A stretch of DNA of 64,000 bases from Novisyntrophococcus fermenticellae (GCF_018866245.1 NZ_CP076458.1:1-64000), one strand, 5' to 3'; shown: positions 34,268 to 45,624, counted from the first letter of the stretch. Made by a program: numbers and translations. The notes: generated from the sequence alone by a model not told the origin.

Positions 34268-34324
34268 GAGGTCAGTTACGAAAATAACCACACGTTTAGT
34301 CGTGCTTTTGAAAGGAATAGGATA

Positions 34325-34837
34325 TTGCCGTTGGAGCAAAATAGAAAGATTGAACTTTCAGATGAAGAAGGGTTTATTGAGATTGTAAAAGAAGTCTGCC
34401 GGGAATCACGCTTCCCACAGACGGAAAAGTATATACAGCATGGTATTACTTCGGTATATCACCATAGTCTTGTGGTGGCTTATTACAGCTGCTGGCTGGC
34501 CGAACATTTTCAGCTGAAAGTGCGTAAGAGGGAATTAATCAGAGGTGCACTGCTTCACGATTACTTTTTGTATGACTGGCATGTAAAGCAGGATGGAAGA
34601 CGATTTCATGGATTTACACATCCAAGCTGCGCATTGAAAAATGCAGACAGGGATTTTCAGCTTACATGGGTGGAGAAAGATATCATAAAGAAACATATGT
34701 TTCCGCTGACACCCATACCACCGATGTGCAAAGAAGCACTGCTGGTCTGCGCTGCTGACAAAGTATGTTCCGCCTATGAAACCATTCACAGGAAAAAGAT
34801 GGATTGGTTATTATATCATATTAGTTTTGATTATTAA
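34325..34837 (+). CDS. HD-domain phosphohydrolase
   Basis: The 170-residue protein has HHSLVVAYYSCWLAEHF, the metal-binding HD pair in RGALLHDYFLYDW, and FHGFTHPSCALKNA followed by KKHMFP, a layout typical of a class of HD-domain proteins in Clostridia. The substrate is unknown. The frame opens at a TTG at 34325 with AAAGGAATAGGA before it, so the start is less sure. A strong promoter lies 58 bases upstream and a terminator follows. Confidence 0.78.
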   Translation: MPLEQNRKIELSDEEGFIEIVKEVCRESRFPQTEKYIQHGITSVYHHSLVVAYYSCWLAEHFQLKVRKRELIRGALLHDYFLYDWHVKQDGRRFHGFTHPSCALKNADRDFQLTWVEKDIIKKHMFPLTPIPPMCKEALLVCAADKVCSAYETIHRKKMDWLLYHISFDY

Positions 34838-34869
34838 ACGAATTTTATTGAAAAATAAAAATTTTATGG

Positions 34870-34904
34870 AATGCTGTCCTTATAGGGCAGCATTTATAAT
34901 TTTT
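34870..34904 (+). terminator. terminator of the HD-domain gene
   Basis: Stem AATGCTGTCC / GGGCAGCATT (one G-T pair) with loop TTATA, then a T/A-rich run ending in five T. Confidence 0.8.
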
Positions 34905-34971
34905 ACTTAATAGGTTAAGATTGTGAAAATTAAACAAATTATATTTAATATAAATTATTAATTAACACATA

Positions 34972-35000
34972 TTGACAATAATTTTAAACAATGCTATTAT
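34972..35000 (+). promoter_or_regulatory. promoter of the beta-glucoside operon
   Basis: TTGACA (34972-34977), 17-base spacer, TATTAT (34995-35000). Confidence 0.8.
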
Positions 35001-35016
35001 ATACATATATAAATAT

Positions 35017-35099
35017 GGACTGTTACTGACTCGATCAGGCATTACCTGCGTTAAATACTTTCTGCTTGTTGAAAGCAGAGGTTTTAGCGTATTTTTTTT
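35017..35099 (+). promoter_or_regulatory. RAT antiterminator site and terminator before licT
   Basis: GGACTGTTACTGACTCGATC onward to ATTACC (35017-35046) matches the RAT target of LicT/BglG antiterminators. It overlaps the base of a terminator: GCGTTAAA / TTTAGCG enclosing TCTGCTT/AAGCAGA, then eight T (35092-35099). Binding of active LicT to the RAT would block the terminator. Confidence 0.88.
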
Positions 35100-35113
35100 G
35101 AAGGAGGTGTAAA

Positions 35114-35971
35114 ATGAAGTTTCAAAAAAAAATCAATAACAGTGTAGCGTGGGCAATAGATGAAAAAGGGGAGATGTTCATTGTTATTGGTAAAGGTGTT
35201 GGCTTTGGAAAAGAGTCAGGGCAAATGTTTCAGCCAGGAGAAGTCGAGAGGATTTTTAAGGCAGAGAACATGGGAAAAGGCCAAAAGAGCGTGATTGATC
35301 GTGCAGTGGAAAATTTAAACTCTGATGTGCTGCTTTTAACAGAAGAAATCAGCAGGAAGGCGGCTGTAGTTTTGAATATTCCCAAATTTGATGATAATCA
35401 TTTTTTGGCATTAGCAGACCATTTGAACTATGCACTTAAACGTAGTAATAAGGATACTTTTGATTATCCTGAAAATCTACGTTGGGAGGTTAAGAAGCTC
35501 TACCCAAAGGAACATGATATAGCTATTGATACGCTGTACTTAATTGAAAAGAGAACAGGTATCAGGCTTCCTATAAGTGAACAGACATATTTGACATATC
35601 ACTTTGTAAATGTGCAGTACGATGCTGGAGTTAATATTCAGAGCATGAGATTAGCTGAACTTATCAATCGAGCTATTGAAATAATTCAGTACCACTATCA
35701 GACTGTTTTGAATCAGAATTCCGTGAATTATATTCGGTTTGTAACTCATTTGAGATATTTTGTCTTGAGACAAATTCATCGGGAAAATGCAAAGGTATCT
35801 ATAATTGACGAACAACTCATAACAGTTGTAAAAAAAAATTACCGCAAAGCCTTTCAGGCAGCTGAAAAAGTAGGAAAAATGGTAGAGTCAAAAACAGACT
35901 GTGAAGTAAATGAAGAAGAGCTATTTTATTTAACACTTTATATTGAGCGTGTAACCGGCAGGGAAAAATAG
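35114..35971 (+). CDS. licT: BglG/LicT-type transcription antiterminator
   Basis: The protein binds RAT RNA to prevent termination, controlled by PTS phosphorylation of two PRD domains. The 285 residues start with the co-antiterminator domain (about 1-55, KINNSVAWAIDEKGEMFIVIGKG split across strands), then PRD1 with ADHLNYAL and the His in PKEHDIAIDT, and PRD2 with FVTHLRYFVLRQIHRE. AGGAGGTG precedes the ATG. Its own leader has a RAT, so it is autoregulated, and a second RAT stands before the PTS gene. Confidence 0.95.
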   Translation: MKFQKKINNSVAWAIDEKGEMFIVIGKGVGFGKESGQMFQPGEVERIFKAENMGKGQKSVIDRAVENLNSDVLLLTEEISRKAAVVLNIPKFDDNHFLALADHLNYALKRSNKDTFDYPENLRWEVKKLYPKEHDIAIDTLYLIEKRTGIRLPISEQTYLTYHFVNVQYDAGVNIQSMRLAELINRAIEIIQYHYQTVLNQNSVNYIRFVTHLRYFVLRQIHRENAKVSIIDEQLITVVKKNYRKAFQAAEKVGKMVESKTDCEVNEEELFYLTLYIERVTGREK

Positions 35972-35974
35972 AAT

Positions 35975-36049
35975 TGGACTGTTACTGAATTTTAATCAGG
36001 CATAACCAAATGTTGCAAAGTAATCTTTCTTTGCAGTATTTGGTTTTTG
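35975..36049 (+). promoter_or_regulatory. second RAT site and terminator before the PTS gene
   Basis: GGACTGTTACTGA through ATCAGGCATAACC (35975-36007) is another RAT. It overlaps the left arm of a terminator with ACCAAAT (36005-36011) / ATTTGGT (36038-36044), inner TGCAAAG/CTTTGCA, and a T-run. Confidence 0.88.
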
Positions 36050-36084
36050 TTATTTTATGAAAATATTTTATGGAGGAAAAAATA

Positions 36085-37965
36085 ATGACAGATTATTCAA
36101 AATTAACTGTTAATCTTATTGCGTTAGTCGGTGGGAAAAAAAATATAACGGAAGCGTGGCACTGTGTAACACGTCTGCGATTTAATGTAAGAGAAACCGG
36201 AAAGGTTAAAATTGATGAAATAAAAAAAATAAAGGGCGTCATGGGTGCACAATTTTCGGGTGACCAGTTTCAGATTATTATTGGAAATGAAGTGGACAAC
36301 GTATATGTAGAGATTGCAAAAGAACTGGGAGAACTGGCTAGTGGAAGCCCAAGACAAAAAAAAGAAAAACAGGGCATTGTAAATACGCTTATGGATACAA
36401 TTTCTGGAATTTTCACACCGGCTCTGCCTGCACTGGTAGGAACTGGATTGCTAAAAGGATTTCTGGCTTTGTTTGTAACGTTTGGCTGGCTTACAGAATC
36501 CACCTCTACCTATCAAATTTTGAATATGATTGGGGACTGTGCTTTTTATTTCTTGCCGTTTTTTCTGGCTGTTACAAGTGCCAGAAAATTTAAAACAAAT
36601 GAATTTGTAGCAATGTGCATTGCGGGTGTGCTGCTCTACCCAACCATGTTGAATGGATTTCATGCCATGAGTTCCGGGGAGCCAATTGAGGCGTTGACTT
36701 TGTTTGGTATATTACCAATTCCTTATCTGCCGTATACTTCCTCGGTTATTCCAATTATCTTGGCTACTTACTTTCTAAAGCATGTTTATAATTGGATAAA
36801 GAAATGGATGCCAAAAGCTATATCAATTATGTTTACTCCAATGCTGTCGCTGCTTATTGTAATTCCGGTTACATTGGTTGCACTGGGTCCTTTGGGTACT
36901 TATGCTGGTGGAGTACTTTCTATTGGGATTTCGTGGTTATTTGACCACCTTGGGTTTATTGCAGGGGCAGTTGTTGGTGCTATATACCCGCTGGCAGTAA
37001 TGACTGGAATGCACTATGCATTTGCACCGCTAATGATTAATAATTTTGCAGAACTGGGATATGACAATTCAATGGCACCTGCAATGTTAGCTGCTACCTT
37101 TGCAATGGCTGGTGCAACATTGGCTGTATTTATCAGAACAAAGAACAATGAGATGAAACAGGTTTCATTATCGGCAGGCATATCTGCTTTTATTGGAATT
37201 ACAGAGCCCGCAATGTACGGTGTTACATTGAAACTGAAAAAACCTTTTTACGGTGCTATGATTGGTGGGGCCCTTGCAGGTGCTTTCCTTGCGCTTTTTA
37301 AGGTAAAGTCGTATTCCATGGCAATGCCTGGTTTAATTGCTCTTGCCGGATATGTCTCGCCTGATGACAGTAAAAATATAATAATTACTATTATTGGTGT
37401 TTTAATTGCTGTATTGGGTGCGCTTATTACAACCATTATAATGGGTTTTGAAGATGAAAAGAATGAAAAAACAAACCAGACAGGTATAAAGTCAGAGGAT
37501 AAAGAACAGTTAAATATTATGGCTCCGGTAGATGGAAAAATTGTTCCGGTAGAAACATTAGAGGATAAAGCATTTGCTGAACAAATCATGGGCTATACAA
37601 TTGCAGTAAACCCACTGAATGGGAAAATCAAGTCACCGGTTTCAGGAGAGATAAGTTTCATTGCTGAAACAAAACATGCAATTGGAATTAAAAGTGATCA
37701 TGGGATGGAGATTTTATTGCACCTGGGAATTGATACAGTTGAACTGAAAGGCGAAGGTTTTGGTGAACCAAAGGTAAAAATCGGAAATCATGTAAAAGCA
37801 GGCGAGCTGCTGTTAGAAATGGATATAGATACTATAGTTAAGAAAAAATATAATCCTATTGTCCTGACCATTGTAACTAACAGTGAAGACTATTTAAATA
37901 TATTAGCGACCAGTGAAACGGATAATGTTAAGGCCGGGAGTGCCATATCAGCTGCAGTCAGATAG
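36085..37965 (+). CDS. bglP: beta-glucoside-specific PTS EIIBCA transporter
   Basis: This permease imports and phosphorylates beta-glucosides. The start at 36085 follows GGAGG; an upstream in-frame ATG overlaps that site. The protein has 626 residues: EIIB with WHCVTRLRFN (phospho-Cys about 27), a multi-helix EIIC (about 110-460) with the conserved ITEPAMYGV segment, and EIIA with LLHLGIDTVELKG (phospho-His about 546). Control is by LicT through the RAT just upstream. Domain order B-C-A is standard for this family. Confidence 0.95.
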   Translation: MTDYSKLTVNLIALVGGKKNITEAWHCVTRLRFNVRETGKVKIDEIKKIKGVMGAQFSGDQFQIIIGNEVDNVYVEIAKELGELASGSPRQKKEKQGIVNTLMDTISGIFTPALPALVGTGLLKGFLALFVTFGWLTESTSTYQILNMIGDCAFYFLPFFLAVTSARKFKTNEFVAMCIAGVLLYPTMLNGFHAMSSGEPIEALTLFGILPIPYLPYTSSVIPIILATYFLKHVYNWIKKWMPKAISIMFTPMLSLLIVIPVTLVALGPLGTYAGGVLSIGISWLFDHLGFIAGAVVGAIYPLAVMTGMHYAFAPLMINNFAELGYDNSMAPAMLAATFAMAGATLAVFIRTKNNEMKQVSLSAGISAFIGITEPAMYGVTLKLKKPFYGAMIGGALAGAFLALFKVKSYSMAMPGLIALAGYVSPDDSKNIIITIIGVLIAVLGALITTIIMGFEDEKNEKTNQTGIKSEDKEQLNIMAPVDGKIVPVETLEDKAFAEQIMGYTIAVNPLNGKIKSPVSGEISFIAETKHAIGIKSDHGMEILLHLGIDTVELKGEGFGEPKVKIGNHVKAGELLLEMDIDTIVKKKYNPIVLTIVTNSEDYLNILATSETDNVKAGSAISAAVR

Positions 37966-37993
37966 CATCAGTAAAACAAGGAGAACCCTAGAG

Positions 37994-40783
<2,790 letters not shown>

Positions 40784-40789
40784 AAAAAC

Positions 40790-40818
40790 TTGAAATCGAA
40801 CGGACGTTCTGATATAAT
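40790..40818 (+). promoter_or_regulatory. LexA-controlled promoter of the small membrane peptide
   Basis: TTGAAA (40790-40795), 17-base spacer, TATAAT (40813-40818). The spacer holds CGAACGGACGTTCT (40797-40810), a near-exact match to the Gram-positive LexA box CGAACRNRYGTTYC. LexA bound here would block RNA polymerase. A weaker GAAT-N4-GTTC site lies at 40844-40855. Confidence 0.75.
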
Positions 40819-40917
40819 TTAAATATAAACAAACGTCAGTTCGGAATATTTGTTCGATGTTTGTCTCGGAAACCTGAAGTTAAGGGAAATAACAAAACAC
40901 TTGGGATAAGGAGAAAG

Positions 40918-41016
40918 ATGATGAGCAGAGGAAGAAAAGCAGCAGATGTTTTTGGCACAGGTTTATTAATGGCATTAGTATTTGTAGGGATGTTCGTTTC
41001 ATTATGCATCGCCTAA
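40918..41016 (+). CDS. 32-residue single-span membrane peptide, predicted SOS-induced
   Basis: The reading frame is MMSRGRKAADVFGTGLLMAL followed by a hydrophobic end in VGMFVSLCIA. A short basic N-terminus and one helix of about 20 residues fit a small inner-membrane peptide. AAGGAG stands before tandem ATGs at 40918 and 40921. It has its own LexA-box promoter and terminator and a leader of about 93 bases, so it is a complete gene. I do not recognise a family. By analogy, SOS membrane peptides such as TisB depolarise the membrane and YneA-like ones stop division; either is inference. Confidence 0.75.
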   Translation: MMSRGRKAADVFGTGLLMALVFVGMFVSLCIA

Positions 41017-41033
41017 CAGTTGAAAGAAAAGAA

Positions 41034-41067
41034 AGGACAGCTGCCATATGGTAACTGTCCTTTTTTC
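41034..41067 (+). terminator. terminator of the small membrane peptide gene
   Basis: Stem AGGACAGCTGCC / GGTAACTGTCCT with loop ATAT, then six T. Confidence 0.88.
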
Positions 41068-41116
41068 TATAATTTTCAAAACCGGTAATTTGCTTTATGT
41101 CTACCCCTGTTTTTTC

Positions 41117-41144
41117 TTGACAAATACCTTTATTATGATATAAT
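41117..41144 (+). promoter_or_regulatory. promoter of the fatty-acid synthesis operon
   Basis: TTGACA (41117-41122), 16-base spacer, TATAAT (41139-41144), 83 bases before fabH. Confidence 0.8.
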
Positions 41145-41156
41145 TTGATAATCAAA
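41144..41156 (+). promoter_or_regulatory. palindromic operator overlapping the fab promoter, FabT-like
   Basis: TTTGATAATCAAA is a perfect 13-base palindrome sharing its first base with the -10 element. It resembles the TTTGA/TCAAA sites of FabT, the MarR-type fatty-acid regulator of Firmicutes. A MarR gene at the end of the same operon (51004) is the likely partner. Confidence 0.6.
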
Positions 41157-41226
41157 GTAATATTAGGATTGGATTAAGCCCGTTAATTAAAGGGTAAACT
41201 ATAATTGAAAGGGCTGGACATAAATT

Positions 41227-42195
41227 ATGATTGGAAAAATATACGGAACAGGCTCTTATGTTCCATCGTTTGTCTGGGATAATGATAAGCTGTCCGAAAT
41301 GGTAGAAACCAGTGATGAATGGATCAGGGAACGTACAGGCATAGCCAGGCGGCACATAATAGAAGGGGAGGAGGAGGATACCACTTATATGGCATCCCGG
41401 GCAGCTTGCGAGGCTTTAAAGGATGCAGGGATACAGCCGGAAGAGATTGACTTAATTATAGTGGCTACAATATCCGCCGGGGAGATTATGCCGTCCTCTG
41501 CCTGTGGGGTTCAAAAAGCAATTGGTGCCGTTAACGCTGTCTGTTTTGACTTGAATGCCGCATGTACCGGCTTTCTTTTTGCGTTGAATACGGCACAGGC
41601 ATATCTGGGGCAGGGAATCTATAAAACTGCAATTGTAGTTGGTGCAGAAAGCCTTTCAAATCTGGTGAATTGGACGGACAGATCTACCTGTATACTTTTC
41701 GGAGATGGTGCAGGGGCTGTAGTGCTGAAGGCCTCTAAAGATGGAAAGTACAGTCAGGTAGCTTACTCTGATGGAAGAAAAGGAGGGGTGCTGACCTGCA
41801 GCAGCAGAAACCAGAAAAAGTATGAGAAGGAGTCTGTAGATGCTGAAACCTATATGCAAATGGATGGCGGTGAGGTCTTTAAATTTGCGGTGTCAAAAGT
41901 ACCTGAGGTTATACGGGAACTGCTGGATAAGGAAAACTTAAGTACAAAAGAAATAGCATATTATATTCTTCATCAGGCAAATGTACGGATTGTTCAGTCT
42001 GTGGCAAAGCGGTTGGGAGAAAAGATGGAAAAGTTTCCGGTTAATATGGGGGAATATGGAAATACATCATCTGCCAGCATTCCTATTCTGCTTGATGAGA
42101 TTAATAAAAAGAAAGGTTTTCGGAGAGGTTCATATATTGTCCTGTCGGGATTTGGCGGCGGCCTGACCTATGGCGCCAGCCTTTTGCAATGGTAA
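41227..42195 (+). CDS. fabH: 3-oxoacyl-ACP synthase III (FabH)
   Basis: FabH starts fatty-acid synthesis by condensing acetyl-CoA with malonyl-ACP. The 322-residue protein has TSDEWIRERTGIARR, the active-site Cys in LNAACTGFLFAL, the His in YILHQANVRIV and Asn in GNTSSASIP: the complete C-H-N triad. First gene of the operon, directly after the promoter and palindrome. Confidence 0.95.
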   Translation: MIGKIYGTGSYVPSFVWDNDKLSEMVETSDEWIRERTGIARRHIIEGEEEDTTYMASRAACEALKDAGIQPEEIDLIIVATISAGEIMPSSACGVQKAIGAVNAVCFDLNAACTGFLFALNTAQAYLGQGIYKTAIVVGAESLSNLVNWTDRSTCILFGDGAGAVVLKASKDGKYSQVAYSDGRKGGVLTCSSRNQKKYEKESVDAETYMQMDGGEVFKFAVSKVPEVIRELLDKENLSTKEIAYYILHQANVRIVQSVAKRLGEKMEKFPVNMGEYGNTSSASIPILLDEINKKKGFRRGSYIVLSGFGGGLTYGASLLQW

Positions 42196-42255
42196 AGAAA
42201 GTCAGCAAAAAAGCTGTTTTCATAAAAAATAAATTATATATAGGGAGATACGATT

Positions 42256-42480
42256 ATGTTGGAAAAAATCAAAGAAATTGTAGCGGAATCACTGGGTACA
42301 GAGGTGGATTCTCTGACAGAACAGACTTCATTTAAAGAAGATCTGGGGGCAGATTCACTGGATTTATTTGAGATGGTGATGGCATTAGAAGAGGAATTCA
42401 ATGTAGAGATTCCTACAGACGATCTTGAGAATATAAAGACCATTGGTGATGTGGATCAATATATTCAGAAATTACAGTAA
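42256..42480 (+). CDS. acpP: acyl carrier protein
   Basis: The 74-residue acidic protein carries growing acyl chains on 4'-phosphopantetheine bound to Ser in the motif EDLGADSLDLFEMVMALE. AGGGAG precedes the ATG. It lies between fabH and fabK as in other FabK-type operons. Confidence 0.96.
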   Translation: MLEKIKEIVAESLGTEVDSLTEQTSFKEDLGADSLDLFEMVMALEEEFNVEIPTDDLENIKTIGDVDQYIQKLQ

Positions 42481-42523
42481 GTAAAGCATAGAAAATAGAG
42501 TCATAAAACAGGAGGCAGTCTTT

Positions 42524-43462
42524 ATGAAGACGGAAATCACCGAATTACTTGGAATCAAATATCCTATTGTTCAGGGGGGTATGGCCTGGGTGGCGGAGTA
42601 TTATCTGGCAGCAGCTGTATCGGAGGCAGGCGGACTTGGACTGATTGGAGCGGCAAGTGCTCCGGCCCAGTGGGTACGTGAGCAGGTACAAAAGGCAAAA
42701 GCCCTGACGGATAAACCATTTGGAGTCAACATTATGCTGATGAGTCCCTATGCGGATGAGGTTGCTGATGTCATAGTGGAAGAAGGAGTCCAGGTGGTTA
42801 CTACCGGTGCCGGGAATCCGGAGAAATATATGAAGATGTGGAAAACGGCCGGAGTTAAGGTGATTCCCGTGGTTGCCTCCGTAGCTATGGCAAAGCGTAT
42901 GGAACGCATGGGTGCTGATGCCGTAGTGGCAGAAGGAAGTGAAGCCGGAGGACATATCGGAGAGACTACGACAATGGTTTTAGTCCCACAGATTGCTTCA
43001 GCGGTGAAAATTCCTGTGATTGCAGCAGGCGGTATTGCAGATGGACGTGGGGTTGCGGCAGCATTTATGCTGGGAGCCAGGGGGGTTCAGCTGGGAACTC
43101 ATTTTGTCGTGGCGAAGGAATCCCAGGTACATGATAATTATAAAAAATGTATTATAAAAGCAAAAGATATTGATACGAAGGTGACCGGCCGCTCCACAGG
43201 ACATCCGGTGAGAGCACTGCGGAACCAGATGACAAAAGAATACCTGAAAAAAGAGGCGGAAGGTGCTTCCTTTGAAGAACTGGAGCTGCTGACTTTAGGA
43301 GGACTTAGAAAGGCTGTGGTAGACGGTGACGTTGTTAATGGAAGCATTATGGCGGGTCAGAGTGCGGGCATGGTAAAAGAAGAACTGACCTGTGCGGAGC
43401 TGATTCAAAAGCTGACAAAAGAAGCAGATGAGTTGTTGAAAGGAAACATCACCTATGAGTAA
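42524..43462 (+). CDS. fabK: enoyl-ACP reductase II (FabK, FMN-dependent)
   Basis: FabK reduces the enoyl-ACP double bond. It belongs to the nitronate monooxygenase-like TIM barrels, and is not inhibited by triclosan like FabI. The 312 residues include IVQGGMAWVAEYYLAAAVSE, VVAEGSEAGGHIGETTTMVL and AAGGIADGRGVAAAFMLGA with the FMN phosphate site. AGGAGG precedes the ATG. Overlaps fabD by 8 bases. No FabI gene is seen in this window. Confidence 0.93.
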   Translation: MKTEITELLGIKYPIVQGGMAWVAEYYLAAAVSEAGGLGLIGAASAPAQWVREQVQKAKALTDKPFGVNIMLMSPYADEVADVIVEEGVQVVTTGAGNPEKYMKMWKTAGVKVIPVVASVAMAKRMERMGADAVVAEGSEAGGHIGETTTMVLVPQIASAVKIPVIAAGGIADGRGVAAAFMLGARGVQLGTHFVVAKESQVHDNYKKCIIKAKDIDTKVTGRSTGHPVRALRNQMTKEYLKKEAEGASFEELELLTLGGLRKAVVDGDVVNGSIMAGQSAGMVKEELTCAELIQKLTKEADELLKGNITYE

Positions 43463-44375
43463 GACAGCATTTATCTTTCCTGGACAAGGGGCACAAAAGG
43501 CCGGTATGGGAAAAGATTTTTATGATAAATATGAAACAGCCCAAAAGGTGTTTGAAGATGCCGGAGAATGGCTGGACCTGGATATGAAAGAGCTTTGTTT
43601 TGAGAAAAATGACAGGCTGGATGCTACAGAATATACGCAGGCTGCGCTTGTTACAACCTGCCTTGCGATGGAAAAGGTAGTCCGGGAGCAGGGACTGTGC
43701 CCAGATGTGACGGCAGGCTTAAGCCTGGGTGAATATTGCGCAATTGAGGCTGCGGGAGGATTCAGTCTGAAAGATGCCATAACCACTGTCCGTAAAAGAG
43801 GTATTTTGATGGAACAGGCGGTGCCTGCCGGACAAGGTTCCATGGCGGCTGTCCTGGGGCTGAACGGAGATCAGATTGAAGCTGCAATTCAGGATATAGA
43901 TGGCGTAAGTATTGCCAATTATAACTGTCCGGGACAGATTGTAATTACAGGGAAAAAAGCGGCAGTGGAAGAAGCTTCACAGAAATTAAAGGCAGAGGGA
44001 GCCAGGCGGTGTCTGCCGCTGAATGTAAGTGGGCCTTTTCACTCAGAAATGCTGACGGATGCCGGAAGCAGACTTGCGCAGGTGCTGGAGACAGCGGAGA
44101 TTAAAGAACTTAATCTTCCTTATGTTACGAATGTAACCGCAGAATATGTTACGGATTGCAAAGAGATTAAAGGGCTGCTGGCCCGCCAGATTTTTTCACC
44201 AGTTCTCTGGCAGCAGAGTGTGGAGAAGATGATTCAAGATGGAGTAGACACCTTCATTGAGATAGGACCGGGCAAGACACTTGCAGGATTTATGAAAAAG
44301 ATAAATCCAGATGTAAAAGTATATAACATCCAGACGGCAGAGGATATGGAACAATTGGTGTATTTACAGAAATAA
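43455..44375 (+). CDS. fabD: malonyl-CoA:ACP transacylase
   Basis: FabD loads malonyl groups onto ACP. The 306-residue protein has FIFPGQGAQKAGMGKD, the nucleophile motif AGLSLGEYCAIEA (a variant of GHSLGE), the catalytic His in SGPFHSEM and the C-terminal IEIGPGKTL. The start overlaps the end of fabK. Confidence 0.95.
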   Translation: MSKTAFIFPGQGAQKAGMGKDFYDKYETAQKVFEDAGEWLDLDMKELCFEKNDRLDATEYTQAALVTTCLAMEKVVREQGLCPDVTAGLSLGEYCAIEAAGGFSLKDAITTVRKRGILMEQAVPAGQGSMAAVLGLNGDQIEAAIQDIDGVSIANYNCPGQIVITGKKAAVEEASQKLKAEGARRCLPLNVSGPFHSEMLTDAGSRLAQVLETAEIKELNLPYVTNVTAEYVTDCKEIKGLLARQIFSPVLWQQSVEKMIQDGVDTFIEIGPGKTLAGFMKKINPDVKVYNIQTAEDMEQLVYLQK

Positions 44376-44391
44376 GCAGAAGGAGTATAGA

Positions 44392-45132
44392 ATGTCTGAT
44401 AAAAAAGTCGCAGTAGTAACGGGAGCTTCCAGAGGAATTGGAAAGGCCATAGCATTGGAGCTCGCCAGAAATGGTGCACTTGTTATTATTAATTATAATG
44501 GCTCCGTAGAAAAAGCGGAGCAGGTTCGCTCACTGATTGAAGATGAAGGTGGAGAGGCGGTCATTGAACAGTGTAATGTGGCAGATTATGAGGCATGTGA
44601 AGAATTCTTTCGTACTGTAATTAAAAGATATGGAAAGATTGATATATTGGTAAATAATGCGGGAATTACAAAAGATGATCTGGTGATGCGAATGAGTAAA
44701 GATGATTTTGCACAGGTTATCGATGTAAATCTGAAGGGAACGTTCAATTGTATTCGTCAGGTATCCCGTCAGATGCTGAAGCAGCGAAGCGGTCGGATTA
44801 TTAATCTGGCATCTGTTGTAGGTATTTCAGGTAATGCGGGGCAGGCTAACTACGCTGCTTCAAAAGCCGGAGTTATTGGATTGACAAAGTCAGTGGCAAA
44901 AGAACTGGCGTCCAGGGGGATTACGGCCAACGCTGTCGCACCCGGATTCATAGAGACAGATATGACAGAAGCACTTTCTGAAAGTGTGAAGGAACACACA
45001 GCAGAGATGATACCGATGAAAACATTTGGAAGACCGGAAGACGTGGCAAAGGCCGTAGCCTTCCTGGCATCAGATGAAGCCGGATACATTACCGGACAGG
45101 TCCTATGCATAGATGGCGGCATGGCAATGTAA
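44392..45132 (+). CDS. fabG: 3-oxoacyl-ACP reductase
   Basis: FabG reduces 3-oxoacyl-ACP with NADPH. The 246-residue SDR protein has the cofactor motif TGASRGIGKAIALE, NNAGITKDDLVMRM, catalytic YAASKAGVIGLTK and VAPGFIETDMT. AGGAG precedes the ATG. The stop is directly followed by the tandem structured repeats. Confidence 0.96.
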   Translation: MSDKKVAVVTGASRGIGKAIALELARNGALVIINYNGSVEKAEQVRSLIEDEGGEAVIEQCNVADYEACEEFFRTVIKRYGKIDILVNNAGITKDDLVMRMSKDDFAQVIDVNLKGTFNCIRQVSRQMLKQRSGRIINLASVVGISGNAGQANYAASKAGVIGLTKSVAKELASRGITANAVAPGFIETDMTEALSESVKEHTAEMIPMKTFGRPEDVAKAVAFLASDEAGYITGQVLCIDGGMAM

Positions 45133-45606
45133 TGATACCAGGGTCAAAAGGTCATGCGCTTCATGCTTGCATGAAAAAGCATGACATTGGGACCCGCAAA
45201 ATATGAGAAAGGAGCCCGAATAGGGCGGATTTCGAATATTTTAAGGATTGTGGGAGCACGGAGTGCGTAACAATCCGCAGGTATCATGCAGGAGAAGTGA
45301 AAAGGTCATGCGTTTCATGCTTGCATGAAAAGCATGACATTGGGACCTGCAAAATATGAGAAAGGAGCCCGAATAGGGTGGATTTCGAATATTTTAAGGA
45401 TTGTGGGAGCACGGAGTGCGTAACAATCCGCAGGTATCATGCAGGAGAAGTGAAAAGGTCATGCGTTTCATGCTTGCATGAAAAAGCATGACATTGGGAC
45501 CCGCAAAATATGAGAAAGGAGCCCGAATAGGGCGGATTTCGAATATTTTAAGGATTGTGGGAGCACGGAGTGCGTAACAATCCGCAGGTATCATGCAGGA
45601 GAAGTC
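45132..45606 (+). repeat. three tandem copies of the structured intergenic repeat (about 154 bp each)
   Basis: Units begin AAAAGGTCATGCG at 45146, 45300 and 45453 (periods 154 and 153 bases). The first has a leading ATGATACCAGGGTC. In unit 1 visible pairings are ATGATACC 45132-45139 / GGTATCAT 45280-45287; GGGTC 45141-45145 / GACCC 45191-45195; GTCATGC/GCATGAC (45151/45179) enclosing TTCATGC/GCATGAA (45160/45169); GCCC/GGGC (45214/45223); and GGATTGT/ACAATCC (45245/45270) with inner GCAC/GTGC. No protein-coding content is apparent. The copies lie between fabG and fabF and do not break the operon. Confidence 0.9.
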
Positions 45607-45624
45607 AAAAAAATGGAGGTTTTA

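Noticed and set aside
45394-45594. Minus-strand frame inside the tandem repeats
   Set aside because: It arises from the repeat itself and repeats its own residues; no start signal.
45132-45606. Tandem repeats as a possible CRISPR array
   Set aside because: Units are about 154 bp with no unique spacers between short repeats, and no cas genes are nearby.
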